Shown: positions 50,701 to 60,526 of the stretch, piece after piece
Numbering within the stretch: position 1 is the first letter of the stretch
Layout: every line of letters begins with the position of its first letter
From: Phycisphaerae bacterium
GTDB lineage: Bacteria; Planctomycetota; Phycisphaerae; UBA1845; CAIVHJ01
Direction: 5' to 3'
DNA length: 64,000 bases
Assembly: GCA_022072405.1 (NCBI GenBank)
Contig: JAJVHX010000019.1
Location: 3,790 to 67,789 of the forward strand
The notes under the pieces: model-generated
Database searches by the model: none
Seen by the model: only the letters and a program-made list of their open reading frames with translations
Told to the model about the DNA's origin: nothing
Program-made: the position numbers and the translations under genes

Positions 50701-51264
50701 GATAATCAGGAAGCCCTGGCCTTGCATCAGTCGGAAGAACTTTATCAACTCAGCCCGGCCAATCCCGGAATCAACAATGATCTGGGTTATCTCTGGGCGA
50801 CACGCGGAATGAATCTCGACCAGGCGGAGAAAATGATTCGCCTCGCCCTGGCCTCTGATCCGCGTAGTGCCGCTTTTCTGGACAGTCTGGGGTGGGTGAA
50901 ATATAAACAAGGCGATTTTGAAGAAGCCTGGAAATGGCTGCAGCGGGCCGCCCATGCCCCGCAGTTCCAGGGCGAACAATACTGGTATAATTGGCTGGCG
51001 GCGCGTGATCCCCGGCGAGGCGATGCGGACCCGATCATACTGGATCATCTGGGTGATACGGCTTGGCGAAAGGGCTTAAAAGAAGAAGCTGTTCAATTCT
51101 GGCAGCGGGCGGTAAAACAGGCGGAGTCGAATGAGGATCCACTGTTGACGCCGGAATTTATTCGTCTGCAGGCCACCACGCCGATCAAAGTTGAGAATGT
51201 TCACAAGGGACTGGAACCCCCTGTCGCGGAGATGGGTTCCGCAGTTACTGCTACGAAAGGTTAA
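47758..51264 (+). CDS. large TPR-repeat lipoprotein
   Basis: Lipobox-like THLVACQ; many TPR units. Confidence 0.88.
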   Translation: MNRNLPPRRMSLFIISLTITHLVACQPRAQSATDQPLERNPGSDTERAQLTLNQLPPLAALPVPTSQPGDDTNDRAREQIALAWELLREDRYTEAAQKLDRALRYSPNSLEAHLLQGRVGLAAGNPTRAEQHLQAALAIDPQHLPTLMLLGRADLELNQPAAALNYLRRAFALSPAQPAAGAQALIRYYLAQALAQEGYTTASVEIYSRYLELLPSLVKAPEDDPDRRLAQNYQLPALQAMAEQLLLLKRFPAAAQALDAAVQLDPENLPLRQKLIELYRTSKNYEAARQLARELAQRSGTGWELLHDIHQEAGTLPAYLADLQELQTHWPQNYQLALAIATQHLLAQQPVEAQRCWEVFLQNNPRHPQAVVQLTEILQQQQRWSEALQILAQALQPQASNRALLEPWLESLAAAKQEQATLDQALPLLKREPADPAVALLIAWLALKLDNLPVVQQALAVCHVIEPPYYDSKVLAAELAIRQYRWAEAVKILQEATAGESTDAYALRLLGDAQRELNQKDAAVEAYNQALRIDRQDLVTMLRLAELYQATDKMLQAKRQYQMILEQDADHGPALEALFMFAVGERDAATAEQYLSRLQQNSAEAARAKRCTALMQLARDGNFETFFKSMRAGLEEFPDDIDFRVQLLRQAFTAGQVDILREEIPNLLARQPDHEVGLQLQAWLFEQELNFQSAIDIYDGLQQRFPYRLEYQHLLINTLLNDFRFNSAVEKIAEFAARPEISSDNRRLFRYDLMMALVLNDQIPDATSKLREWLAEEPDQTTYRSTLITLLQMQELYTAAILEAEQWYRQSVLDQRGSTRLLLIDAYWGAKWYADAAVVILSWLEIDPENVDATRTLIENFELADQLPSAIDLARSSVMDREHGADYENLLVGLYSQAGEYDEAIRLVRKQMDDLNPAPQGMLNGMGEQLAPYRHRLCSLLITAGRYDQAERELISWLNENPANINIRRAVVELLSLTYQLDNQEALALHQSEELYQLSPANPGINNDLGYLWATRGMNLDQAEKMIRLALASDPRSAAFLDSLGWVKYKQGDFEEAWKWLQRAAHAPQFQGEQYWYNWLAARDPRRGDADPIILDHLGDTAWRKGLKEEAVQFWQRAVKQAESNEDPLLTPEFIRLQATTPIKVENVHKGLEPPVAEMGSAVTATKG

Positions 51265-51270
51265 GTCGTT

Positions 51271-52023
51271 ATGGCTGGTCATTCACATTTTGCCAACATT
51301 CAACATAAAAAAGCCAAGCTGGATGCCAAGCGCGGTAAAGTCTGGACCAAGGTGGCGCGCATGATTATCCAGGCGGCGCGGGCCGGCGGCGGCGATGTAG
51401 ACGGAAATGCCTCGTTGCGTCTGGCGGTCGAAAAAGCCAAAGATGCCAACATGCCCCGCGATACCATTGAACGGGCCATCAAGAAAGGCACCGGCGAACT
51501 GGAAGGTGAGTCGCTCGAGGAGATGATCTACGAAGGTTACGGCCCGAACGGCGTCGCTATCATGTGCAAAATCCTGACCGACAACCGCAACCGCACCGCC
51601 CCGGAAGTGAAAAAAATATTCGAACGCGCCGGCGGCTCGCTGGCCGGTCCCAACAGCGTCGCCTGGATGTTCAACCAGAAAGGGCTGTTTATTATCCCCG
51701 CCGTCAATACCACTGAAGAAAACCTGATGAATATCGCTCTGGAGGCCGGTGCGGATGATGTACAGAATATGGGCAACTCATTCGAGGTGACCTGCGCTCC
51801 GGATGCCCTGCAGAATCTGAAAAACAGCCTGCAGGCTGCGGGTATTAAATTTGAATCCGCCGATTTGTCCATGGTGCCGCAGAATTATGTGGTGCTGAAT
51901 GATGCCGATACCGCCCAGAAAGTGATCAGACTGGTCGAAGCGTTGGATGATCACGACGACGTGCAGAATGTCTCCGCCAATTTCGATATCCCCGACGATA
52001 TCATGGCCAAAATAAACGTCTGA
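51271..52023 (+). CDS. YebC/TACO1-family protein
   Basis: MAGHSHFANIQHKKAKLDAKRGKVWTKVARMIIQAARAGGGD. Confidence 0.95.
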   Translation: MAGHSHFANIQHKKAKLDAKRGKVWTKVARMIIQAARAGGGDVDGNASLRLAVEKAKDANMPRDTIERAIKKGTGELEGESLEEMIYEGYGPNGVAIMCKILTDNRNRTAPEVKKIFERAGGSLAGPNSVAWMFNQKGLFIIPAVNTTEENLMNIALEAGADDVQNMGNSFEVTCAPDALQNLKNSLQAAGIKFESADLSMVPQNYVVLNDADTAQKVIRLVEALDDHDDVQNVSANFDIPDDIMAKINV

Positions 52024-52043
52024 ACGAGGTGCTATTCACCTCA

Positions 52044-53108
52044 TTAATCACTTCCCGGAATCTGCACGGTAATCACCAGGTTATCCAGTCGACCGAAAGC
52101 ATCCCCCTCGCCGTAGGCTTCTACCCAGGCAATATCGACAGACGCGCGCGTAATGGTCATGGTTTCTACTGCGCCCGCCAGCAGCGGCTGGGTGAGATAT
52201 TCTTCGAGCAGTTGATCATGGTCATCGTAGGCCCGCAGAATACCGACTTCCGCAATGTCATTCGGGGTCCCGCCAGCGTAATCAATGCTGATCGCCTGAC
52301 CGGGATTGTTGAAATTGATCCTCATCCGGCGAATATCGGTAAAGAAGGGAATGTCCGAATGACCGAACACTTTGACGCCTGTCGGAGCAAATTCGAACCC
52401 ATCATCCTCTGATGCGGTGATCTCAAACAGCGGCACAATATCGCCGTCATCGAGCATGGTATAGAGCGTGACATTTTCGCTGATGAACGTTAAATCCGTT
52501 CCGCTTTCATAATTATCCGGTTCGATCGTTTCGGTCTCCAGCAGGAAAACATCGACACCGATGTTGTCATTGGTGTTTTCATTGTCGGAACTGTTGTCAT
52601 TGGTATTTTCATTCTCATTGCCGTTACCGTTGCCATTTTCATTCAGATTATCTGAGGCGGAATTATCATTGATATTATCCCCCTGATTATCGTTCCCGTT
52701 ATCAAGTTCGGATTCCGCCACATCGGGATGTGGATCACAGCTGTTGCCTAGATAATCACCGTCGGCGTTGGCCTGATCGCTATTGACATCATCTGGACAA
52801 TTGTCGCATGAATTTCCCACGCCATCGCCATCCAGATCACCCTGTACCGGGTTGGAGAGATCCGGGCAGTTATCCGCTTCATTGGCCACTCCATCACCAT
52901 CGATATCCTCGGCCGTGGGCAGCGCATTGGTATCATTGCCAGCCGTATTATCATTGGCCTGATCTGTTACCTGATTATCATTCACATTGTTATTCAGATT
53001 TTGATCATGATTGAGATTATCCGAGGGACTGTTGCCCGAAACAGTGGAGCAACCGCAAATTAACATTAACGCAACACCGGCTGCAAAACAAGAATGGCGT
53101 AATTTCAT
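52044..53108 (-). CDS. lipoprotein with Asn/Asp-rich low-complexity and TSP3-like Ca-binding repeats
   Basis: LMLICGCSTV; DIDGDGVANEADNCPDLSNP; NENGNGNGNENENTNDN. Confidence 0.75.
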   Translation of the reverse strand: MKLRHSCFAAGVALMLICGCSTVSGNSPSDNLNHDQNLNNNVNDNQVTDQANDNTAGNDTNALPTAEDIDGDGVANEADNCPDLSNPVQGDLDGDGVGNSCDNCPDDVNSDQANADGDYLGNSCDPHPDVAESELDNGNDNQGDNINDNSASDNLNENGNGNGNENENTNDNSSDNENTNDNIGVDVFLLETETIEPDNYESGTDLTFISENVTLYTMLDDGDIVPLFEITASEDDGFEFAPTGVKVFGHSDIPFFTDIRRMRINFNNPGQAISIDYAGGTPNDIAEVGILRAYDDHDQLLEEYLTQPLLAGAVETMTITRASVDIAWVEAYGEGDAFGRLDNLVITVQIPGSD

Positions 53109-53232
53109 AATCATCTATACCTCACCTACAACATTATGGCCGGAAAAAAGCGTGACTGATTTTTATCTATCGGATAGGTATAAACAGTGCTGCAATCATA
53201 TTATGCTAAGAATTTCATGGTAAGGCTCTGGT

Positions 53233-53814
53233 TTATCCTGCGGGCTGTAGTCCAATAAGAATTTCACTATTACCGCCATGCCCCCGGATGGGACTGGGGG
53301 TCTGCCCAAACACCTGAAGATTGAATCGGGGTAATAACGCCAATACCTCGGAGACAACTGCCTCGATATGCTCCGGTGGTAAAATCCCCTTCTGCAGTAA
53401 CTCCGCAGGAGCCTCATAGTGCGGTTTAATGAGCGAGATAATTCTGCCTCCCGGTCGTAGTAAACCCGCCGCCACAGGCAGAATCAGTTCCTGACGCGTC
53501 CATCCGACATCGATCGCGATCAGATCAGCCTGTTCGGACAGTCGCACATGCAGGGCATTGGTGCGTTCGTGAACCACCACACGCGAATCGCGGCGTAATT
53601 TCCATGCCAGCACCCCATAACCCGTGTCCACGGCATGTACGCGCGCCGCTCCGCGTTGCAGCAAACAATCGGTGAAGCCGCCGACATGGCAACCCAGGTC
53701 CGCACAGATTATGCCCTGAATATCCAGCGCAAAAACAGCCAGGGCATGGTCGAGTTTTTCGCCACCGCGAGAAACAAATCGTCGATCACCGTCTGGTTGT
53801 TTGTGAAAGGCCAT
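53233..53814 (-). CDS. TlyA-like FtsJ-fold rRNA methyltransferase
   Basis: RFVSRGGEKLDHAL ... CADLGCHVGGFTDCLLQRGAARVHAVDTGYG. Confidence 0.85.
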   Translation of the reverse strand: MAFHKQPDGDRRFVSRGGEKLDHALAVFALDIQGIICADLGCHVGGFTDCLLQRGAARVHAVDTGYGVLAWKLRRDSRVVVHERTNALHVRLSEQADLIAIDVGWTRQELILPVAAGLLRPGGRIISLIKPHYEAPAELLQKGILPPEHIEAVVSEVLALLPRFNLQVFGQTPSPIRGHGGNSEILIGLQPAG

Positions 53815-53929
53815 CGTGGATTGTTCCTGCTACGATTATTAGAGTGGTCAGAATGGTTCTGCTTTTCAATTCTCGGTAAAAATCATAAAATGATGCACTT
53901 TGCAATCCCAGCCGATCAGGAGCATACTG

Positions 53930-55930
53930 GTGAGTGCCTTTCGCTTCAAACCTTACACTGAAATGACGTCGGAAGATTATGCCGCCATCGAGCTGAAATG
54001 CGGTCTGGAAGTGCACCGCCAATTGCTCACCCGTCGAAAACTTTTCTGCCGCTGCCCCGCCGGCCGCTATAGCAAGGAATATCATGCTGAAGTGCTGCGC
54101 CACATGAGGCCGACACTCTCAGAACTGGGTGAATATGACGGTACGGCACTCATGGAGAAAAAAACTCGAAAAAACATTTATTATCGTCTGAATCAGCAAA
54201 CCGTCTGTACTTACGAAATGGACGATACCCCGCCCTTTTTCATGGATGACGAGGCCCTGGACATCGCTCTGGAACTCTGCCTGCTGCTCAAACTGAATAT
54301 CGTTGGCGAGCTGCATATCGCCCGCAAACAATACCTCGACGGCTCGATTCCGACGGGATTTCAGCGCACCGCTATCGTCGGTGTCGATGGTGAATTATTT
54401 TATCAAGGACGGCGGATCGGTGTCCGCCAGCTTTCCATCGAAGAAGATTCCTGCCGCGAAGTCACCGACATTGGCCATGATCGCGTTTATCTCACTGACC
54501 GGCTGGGTATGCCGCTCATAGAAGTCGTCACCGAGCCGGAGATGTACACGCCGCAGGAAGTGGCGGAAGTGGGCGAGATTATCCGCCTGCTGTGTCATAG
54601 TACCCGCCATGTGCGCGTCGGCTCCGGTGCGGCCCGTCAGGATGTCAATGTCAGTGTGCGTGGCGGTACGCGTGTGGAAATCAAAGGCACACCGCAGATC
54701 TGGCGTAATCCGCATCTGATCTACAACGAAGCCATGCGGCAGTGTGCCTTGCTGCATATCCGTGATCTGCTGCGGGAAAGAGGCGTCACCAGCGAAACCT
54801 TGCAGACTTCCGTGGCGGAGGTAACGCGCACCGTGGCCAACACCGCCTACGTGCCGATTCGAAAGGCGGTCGAAGATGGTCTGCTGGTTAAAGCGATAGC
54901 CCTGAAACATTTTGAAGGGTTGCTCAACCACCCGACGCAGGAACATACCACCTTCGCCAAGGAATTTTCCGATCGCGTGCGGGTGATCGCCTGTCTGACG
55001 CAACTGCCGAATATCGCTCATTCTGATCTGGCGGCGGAAACGCTCAGTTCCCGTGAGTGGCGCGAAGTGCGTCGTAAGATGCGGGCCGATGCGGATGATG
55101 CGTTGTTACTGGTGTGGGGTAACGAAGCGGATACGGTTACGGCCGCTCAGGAGATTATTCTGCGGGCCCGTGAAGCGACCATCGGCGTACCGAGTGATAC
55201 CCGACAAGCTTACAAAGATGGCACCAATGGTTTTGAACGAGTATTGCCCGGTCCGGAACGGATGTACCCCGATACGGATCTCCCCCCGATTGAAATCAAC
55301 AGCGCGCGACTGGAGCGGCTGGCAGTTCAAATACCACGGCGGGTCTGGGAACTCGATGAGCGTCTGCAGGAAATCAGGGGTTTAGCGCCCCAACTGCGGC
55401 AGCAATTATTGCGTAGCCCGTATGGAGAACTATTCTGCCGGATCATGACGTCCGGCTCGCTGTCGCCCAATTGGCTCGCCGTCGTACTGACCGAGAGCCT
55501 GATCGGTTTGCGTCGGGAAGGATGTGAACTTCAATTTTTATCTGAACCATTACTGACCGAAGTGTTCACGGCAGTGGTTCAGCAGCGTCTGGTTCCAGAG
55601 GGTGTCATGCCCATGTTGCGCTATTTCTGCCGTTCAATCGAGACGCTCACCCCGGTGGAACTGGTGAACAAGGCCATCTATGAATTGCGCTTGAACCTGA
55701 TCCCGATTGATCAGGTTCGAGAATCTGTAGTCCGGGCAGTTGCGGAATTACCTATTGAACTATTTGTCCAGCCGGATGATCTGCCTCGCTACCTAATGGG
55801 TCGGCTCATGGAACAATGGCGCGGGCGGTTACCCGGCAGACAATTAGCCCAACTGGTGCGGGAGCAGTTGACCGGGCATGCCGGCATACAACACAAGTGG
55901 AAGAATTACTCATGGGCGATGATTCCCTGA
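53930..55930 (+). CDS. gatE: Glu-tRNA(Gln) amidotransferase subunit E, archaeal type
   Basis: GTG 53930 after aggag. GLEVHRQLLTRRKLFCRCP; YLDGSIPTGFQRTAIVGVDGEL; GVPSDTRQAYKDGTNGFERVLPGPERMYPDTDLPPI (GAD-type insert). Confidence 0.9.
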   Translation: MSAFRFKPYTEMTSEDYAAIELKCGLEVHRQLLTRRKLFCRCPAGRYSKEYHAEVLRHMRPTLSELGEYDGTALMEKKTRKNIYYRLNQQTVCTYEMDDTPPFFMDDEALDIALELCLLLKLNIVGELHIARKQYLDGSIPTGFQRTAIVGVDGELFYQGRRIGVRQLSIEEDSCREVTDIGHDRVYLTDRLGMPLIEVVTEPEMYTPQEVAEVGEIIRLLCHSTRHVRVGSGAARQDVNVSVRGGTRVEIKGTPQIWRNPHLIYNEAMRQCALLHIRDLLRERGVTSETLQTSVAEVTRTVANTAYVPIRKAVEDGLLVKAIALKHFEGLLNHPTQEHTTFAKEFSDRVRVIACLTQLPNIAHSDLAAETLSSREWREVRRKMRADADDALLLVWGNEADTVTAAQEIILRAREATIGVPSDTRQAYKDGTNGFERVLPGPERMYPDTDLPPIEINSARLERLAVQIPRRVWELDERLQEIRGLAPQLRQQLLRSPYGELFCRIMTSGSLSPNWLAVVLTESLIGLRREGCELQFLSEPLLTEVFTAVVQQRLVPEGVMPMLRYFCRSIETLTPVELVNKAIYELRLNLIPIDQVRESVVRAVAELPIELFVQPDDLPRYLMGRLMEQWRGRLPGRQLAQLVREQLTGHAGIQHKWKNYSWAMIP

Positions 55931-57297
55931 AAGGCTATCGTGGCGTCGGACGCACCGTGCTGGAGCGGCATGAGGCGGGCGTCTGGTCGGATGTGACGGT
56001 AGAGACGACCCGCGGCCGATTTCGCGGTATTGTGCTGCCGCGCTCGGAAACCGCTGATGATCGCCATATCGTGCTGAAACTGATCAGTGGATATAACGTG
56101 GGCGTGGCGGCGGAACAGGTCACCTCCATGGTCGTCCATGATCGTCGCGAAGCGCACTACAAGGTGCCCGAAAAACAGTTTCCCTTCGACCCGGCCAAAC
56201 CACGCGTCAAGCTTTTGGGCACCGGCGGCACGATCGCCAGCCGGCTCGATTACCGCACCGGAGCGGTGATTCCCGCATTTTCACCGGGCGAATTGTACGG
56301 TTCGGTACCGGAATTGGCTGACATCTGCAATCTGGAAACGGAAAAATTGTTCGGTGTGTTCAGCGAAAACATGGGGCCTCAGCAATATATCAAACTGGCC
56401 CAGAATATCGGCGAGGAGATAGCCAAGGGTGTTGACGGCATCGTCATCGGCCACGGCACTGACACCATGCACCATACCGCAGCGATTCTGACTTTCATGG
56501 TGCAGAATCCGCCGATCCCCATCGTCATGGTCGGTTCACAGCGTTCGAGCGACCGCCCCAGCAGCGACGCCGCCATGAACCTGATGTGCGCCGTCAACGC
56601 TGCCGCTTGCGGCGATATCGCTGAAGTCATGGTCTGCATGTTTGGTCCCACTTCGGATCAATATTGTCTGCTGCATCGCGGTACGCGCGTGCGCAAGATG
56701 CACTCCAGCTATCGCTCGACTTTCCGAACCATCGGCGAAAATCCGCTGGCCATGATCGATCCGCACAGCATCACACCCCTGCGGCAGGATTACCATCACC
56801 GCCGCACCGACCGCCAGGTGACCATCAACTCCGCCTTTGAAGAGAAAGTCACCATTCTCTATTACTATCCCAACATGATGCCCGATGTGGTCGATGCTCT
56901 GGTGGAGAAGGGTTATAAAGGGATCGTTATCGCCGGAACCGGTCTGGGTCATGTGAACAAACCTCTCTACGCCGCGATTAAACGCGCGACCGATGCCGGT
57001 GTGCATATCTACATGACCGTGCAGACGCTGTGGGGTTATGTGCAGATGTATGTCTATGAAACCGGACGGGAGCTGATGGAACTGGGGATCATCCCCGCCG
57101 CCAACATGCTGCCCGAAGTCGCCTATGTGAAACTCTGTTGGGCATTGGGCCAGTCCACTGACCGTAACGAGGTGCGCCGGTTAATGCTCACCTCCATTAA
57201 CGATGAAATCACCGAGCGCGAACCCTATAATGGTTATCTCATTTATCAGGGAGCCATTCCGGAAGTGCAGGAATTTTTACGCAGTATTAAACGCTAG
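55912..57297 (+). CDS. gatD: Glu-tRNA(Gln) amidotransferase subunit D, archaeal type
   Basis: LLGTGGTIASRLDYRTGAVIPAFSPGEL; GIVIGHGTDTMHHTAAILTFMV; VGSQRSSDRPSSDAAMN; ATG overlaps the gatE stop. Confidence 0.92.
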   Translation: MGDDSLKGYRGVGRTVLERHEAGVWSDVTVETTRGRFRGIVLPRSETADDRHIVLKLISGYNVGVAAEQVTSMVVHDRREAHYKVPEKQFPFDPAKPRVKLLGTGGTIASRLDYRTGAVIPAFSPGELYGSVPELADICNLETEKLFGVFSENMGPQQYIKLAQNIGEEIAKGVDGIVIGHGTDTMHHTAAILTFMVQNPPIPIVMVGSQRSSDRPSSDAAMNLMCAVNAAACGDIAEVMVCMFGPTSDQYCLLHRGTRVRKMHSSYRSTFRTIGENPLAMIDPHSITPLRQDYHHRRTDRQVTINSAFEEKVTILYYYPNMMPDVVDALVEKGYKGIVIAGTGLGHVNKPLYAAIKRATDAGVHIYMTVQTLWGYVQMYVYETGRELMELGIIPAANMLPEVAYVKLCWALGQSTDRNEVRRLMLTSINDEITEREPYNGYLIYQGAIPEVQEFLRSIKR

Positions 57298-57300
57298 CCG

Positions 57301-58350
57301 TCATACCTGCCAACCCAACATACCGCAAATTAGTCCGCTGCCGATACCGAGCAGGGCGAGGCGCATTCCCGGAATGGGCAGGTTCTTTTCTAATCCCATT
57401 GCCATGGTCAGAGGCGCGGAGACGGAACCGACATTTCCCAGAAATTCAACCGTCGTGAAATCGCGCTGTTCCTCACGACCGATCACTTCATACAATCGCT
57501 GGCGATGAGCAACTCCGACCTGGTGCGTGTAGCAACGATCCACCTGATCTGTCGACCAACCCAACTGTTCCAGAAATATCGGCCAGGTTTCACCGGCCAG
57601 TTGACAACCGGCCACCAGCAGCGCTTCCGAATCAGTCGCCATGAGCATCTCGGCTTCGGCATCAAAACGATGATCCCCGTGACCACGACATAGATCGTTG
57701 TGCTGAGTGGCGGCCCGGAACACGCCGCCGAGCAGTTTAGGCGAATCATCAACCAGCGACTGTTTTGTTACCACTGCGGCCACTGCTCCCGAACCGATGG
57801 TCAGCGAAGCGAAGGCGGCTTTGAGCTTGGCTTTGGTAGGCTGGGGATCCGCCAATAGATGAGCAATCGTGCTTTCAACCAGTGGTCGGCTGTTTTCCCC
57901 AGCTACGACCAGTCCCCGGCGAATCTGCCCCAGCCGGATCAGGTTCGCCACGGCCCACAAACCATTCAGAAACCCGAGACAGGCATTGGATATATCGTGA
58001 TATCCGGCGTGATCCGGTAATTGTAATTGATGATGAACAACCGAGGCGGTCGCGGGTTCCAGAAAATCACGCGACACCGAAGTAAAGATCAGATAATCAA
58101 TATCCCGTGCGGTCAACTCAGCTTGATCCAAGGCCCGACGTGCGGCGAGTGTGGCCGCTGTACTGGGCAAAGTACCGACTGGCCAGATTCGTCGCTCGCG
58201 GATACCGGTCATCAATTCCAGGCGACCGACGCGCAACTGGAATCGGTTATAAAGCGGTGACAATTGCTCTTCCAGTTCGGCCGAGGTCATAATTTCCTCA
58301 GGCAACTGATAGGCGAGTGCTTCCAGACTGACTCCGACGGCGGTTTTCAT
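57301..58350 (-). CDS. beta-ketoacyl-ACP synthase III-like protein
   Basis: HDISNACLGFLNGL (Cys), CYTHQVG (His), FLGNVGSVSAPLTM (Asn). Confidence 0.85.
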   Translation of the reverse strand: MKTAVGVSLEALAYQLPEEIMTSAELEEQLSPLYNRFQLRVGRLELMTGIRERRIWPVGTLPSTAATLAARRALDQAELTARDIDYLIFTSVSRDFLEPATASVVHHQLQLPDHAGYHDISNACLGFLNGLWAVANLIRLGQIRRGLVVAGENSRPLVESTIAHLLADPQPTKAKLKAAFASLTIGSGAVAAVVTKQSLVDDSPKLLGGVFRAATQHNDLCRGHGDHRFDAEAEMLMATDSEALLVAGCQLAGETWPIFLEQLGWSTDQVDRCYTHQVGVAHRQRLYEVIGREEQRDFTTVEFLGNVGSVSAPLTMAMGLEKNLPIPGMRLALLGIGSGLICGMLGWQV

Positions 58351-58453
58351 GTTCTTCCCTTACACAGTGGACTGCTTTCTGGTAATAACGTTAGTATACT
58401 CAACGGTCTGTAGTTTCTCATAGGGTGGTCCGACTGATGACCACTTAACCTAC

Positions 58454-60304
58454 TTGTACTGTTGCTGCCTGATGATGAAAGCATCTCCTCCTTCAAGCCC
58501 TGGCTGGCTGCGTTGGTTACCGCTCGTTTGTCTGAGCGGCTGGGGGTTGTTTTTATTAGCTATCAGTTGGCGGCGGTGGCCTGATCTGCTGATTGATTAC
58601 GGACGCGAATTGTATGTGCCCTGGCAGCTGAGTCTGGGCGATGTACTCTATCAGGATGTCGCCTGGATTTACGGCCCTTTTTCACCCTATTTTCATGCGC
58701 TGATTTTTCGCATCTTCGGTACGGGTTTTACACAGTTGTTTATCACGCAGATTCTGATTGTCGTACTCTCAACCTTGCTAATTTATAGGCTCCAGCGTAT
58801 CTGGCTTGACCCGGCTGCATCAACCGTGGGGGGCATGTTGTTCCTGGGGCTGTTTGCCCTCAATCATCATCAGGCAGTTGGTAACTACAATTTCATCACT
58901 CCTTATTCGCATAACCTGACTCACGGATTGGTCTGGTCGCTCCTGTCCTTGTGGTGCTTATATAAATATTTGCATTTTAACAAGACTTACCACAATCTCA
59001 TCGCTCACTTTTCTGCCGGAATGGTTTATCTATGCAAGCTGGAAGTATTTTTCGCAATATTGATTACTATTCTGGGTATCTGGCTGATGCATCTACTGCT
59101 GAGCAGGCGGACTGATCGATCCACCTTCACTGGTTTAGTAATTGCCCTGTCAGGTCTGCTGGCCCCCGCAATTGCTGGTCTTTTTTTACTCGCTACCCAG
59201 ATGAGCTGGTCCCAGGCTTGGCATAACTTGTCGTTCACCAGTATGGCCATCAGTCACACCGGGGTCGTGTCGGCACCATTTCATCAGTCGATGATGGGGC
59301 TGGATCAGCCGTTCCGAAATCTGTTGATCATGCTGAGTGTGGGAACGGTGGAACTGCTTTTCTTGTTAATTTTCATCTGCGTTGATTTAATATCACGACG
59401 AATCAACCATCGACCGGTTCCGCATGGGTTTTGCCTGCTAATCGGCGCCAGTATCACACTTCCAGGATTGTATGTGATCCGCTCACCGCTGATATGGCAA
59501 ATAATGCGTCCATTGCCCATATTTCTGCTGATACTATTAGGCTTATTGATGTACCGGTTCCATTTTCATCGTACAAACACATCCGAGCGCAGCAAATATG
59601 CAAAAAGTGTTCTACTGACCGGACTGACGATGTTTTCCTTTCTGTTGCTGGGAAAAATAATATTACGCGTGGTACTCTATGATTACGGGTTTGTGCTGGC
59701 TTTACCTGCCATATTGTTGACCTGGATCATACTCATCGCTTACTTGCCGAGGTGGTTCAGACAACATCAATTTATTCCCCGGGCCACTATCACGGCCATT
59801 TGTACAGTCATGGCCCTGATAATCGCTGGTCATTTGAGTGTCTCCCTTCGCTATTGGCATCAGAAATCCGTTCCCTTGCTTGGCACACAGGATAACATCT
59901 ATATCAATGCCAACAGCAATCGTGACCCGATTCTGCAGCATACGATAAACTATCTGAACGAGAACCTCCACGCACAGGATCGCCTGGTCGTGTTTCCAGA
60001 AGGAGTCATGCTGAACTATCTATTACGTCGTGCCAGCTCAATTCCTTATTACAACTTCGATCCGAGCATACTGGCTATCTATTCTGAACCGGTAATGCTG
60101 CAGGCGCTGGCGCAGCATCCACCAGAATGGATTGTCATCAATTCCCGCGATAGTAGTGAATTTAAAGCCCGATATTTCGGATTGGATTATGGGCAATCAA
60201 TTTATAACTGGGTTTGTCAACATTATTCATTACGCCATCAGGAGGGTACCTGGCCTCCAAAGGATAACCAGCTTTCAGTACAAATATACTCGTATACTCC
60301 ATAA
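58454..60304 (+). CDS. polytopic membrane protein, possible GT39-like glycosyltransferase
   Basis: DYGRELYVPWQLSLGDVLYQDVAWIYGPFSPYFHA and many TM segments. Confidence 0.65.
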   Translation: MYCCCLMMKASPPSSPGWLRWLPLVCLSGWGLFLLAISWRRWPDLLIDYGRELYVPWQLSLGDVLYQDVAWIYGPFSPYFHALIFRIFGTGFTQLFITQILIVVLSTLLIYRLQRIWLDPAASTVGGMLFLGLFALNHHQAVGNYNFITPYSHNLTHGLVWSLLSLWCLYKYLHFNKTYHNLIAHFSAGMVYLCKLEVFFAILITILGIWLMHLLLSRRTDRSTFTGLVIALSGLLAPAIAGLFLLATQMSWSQAWHNLSFTSMAISHTGVVSAPFHQSMMGLDQPFRNLLIMLSVGTVELLFLLIFICVDLISRRINHRPVPHGFCLLIGASITLPGLYVIRSPLIWQIMRPLPIFLLILLGLLMYRFHFHRTNTSERSKYAKSVLLTGLTMFSFLLLGKIILRVVLYDYGFVLALPAILLTWIILIAYLPRWFRQHQFIPRATITAICTVMALIIAGHLSVSLRYWHQKSVPLLGTQDNIYINANSNRDPILQHTINYLNENLHAQDRLVVFPEGVMLNYLLRRASSIPYYNFDPSILAIYSEPVMLQALAQHPPEWIVINSRDSSEFKARYFGLDYGQSIYNWVCQHYSLRHQEGTWPPKDNQLSVQIYSYTP

Positions 60305-60526
60305 CCATCAGCGAACACTGCCGACTTTTTCCAGCGAACAAATCATTGCTGCAACTAAGATAAACAGATTACGTCAGCTATTGAACAGCAGCAACTGACG
60401 GTGAATCAACACTCCACCTGGCCGATAGCATTCTGGAAAGCTAACGTCGTACATCATTACCGGGAGTCACGCACATGAATTTTAATTTACGTCAGAAAAT
60501 AGTGCTGATCGGGATTATACAGCTTA

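Noticed and set aside
54303-54521. Alternative-frame ORFs within gatE and gatD
   Set aside because: Overlap strongly conserved coding sequence and lack recognisable domains.
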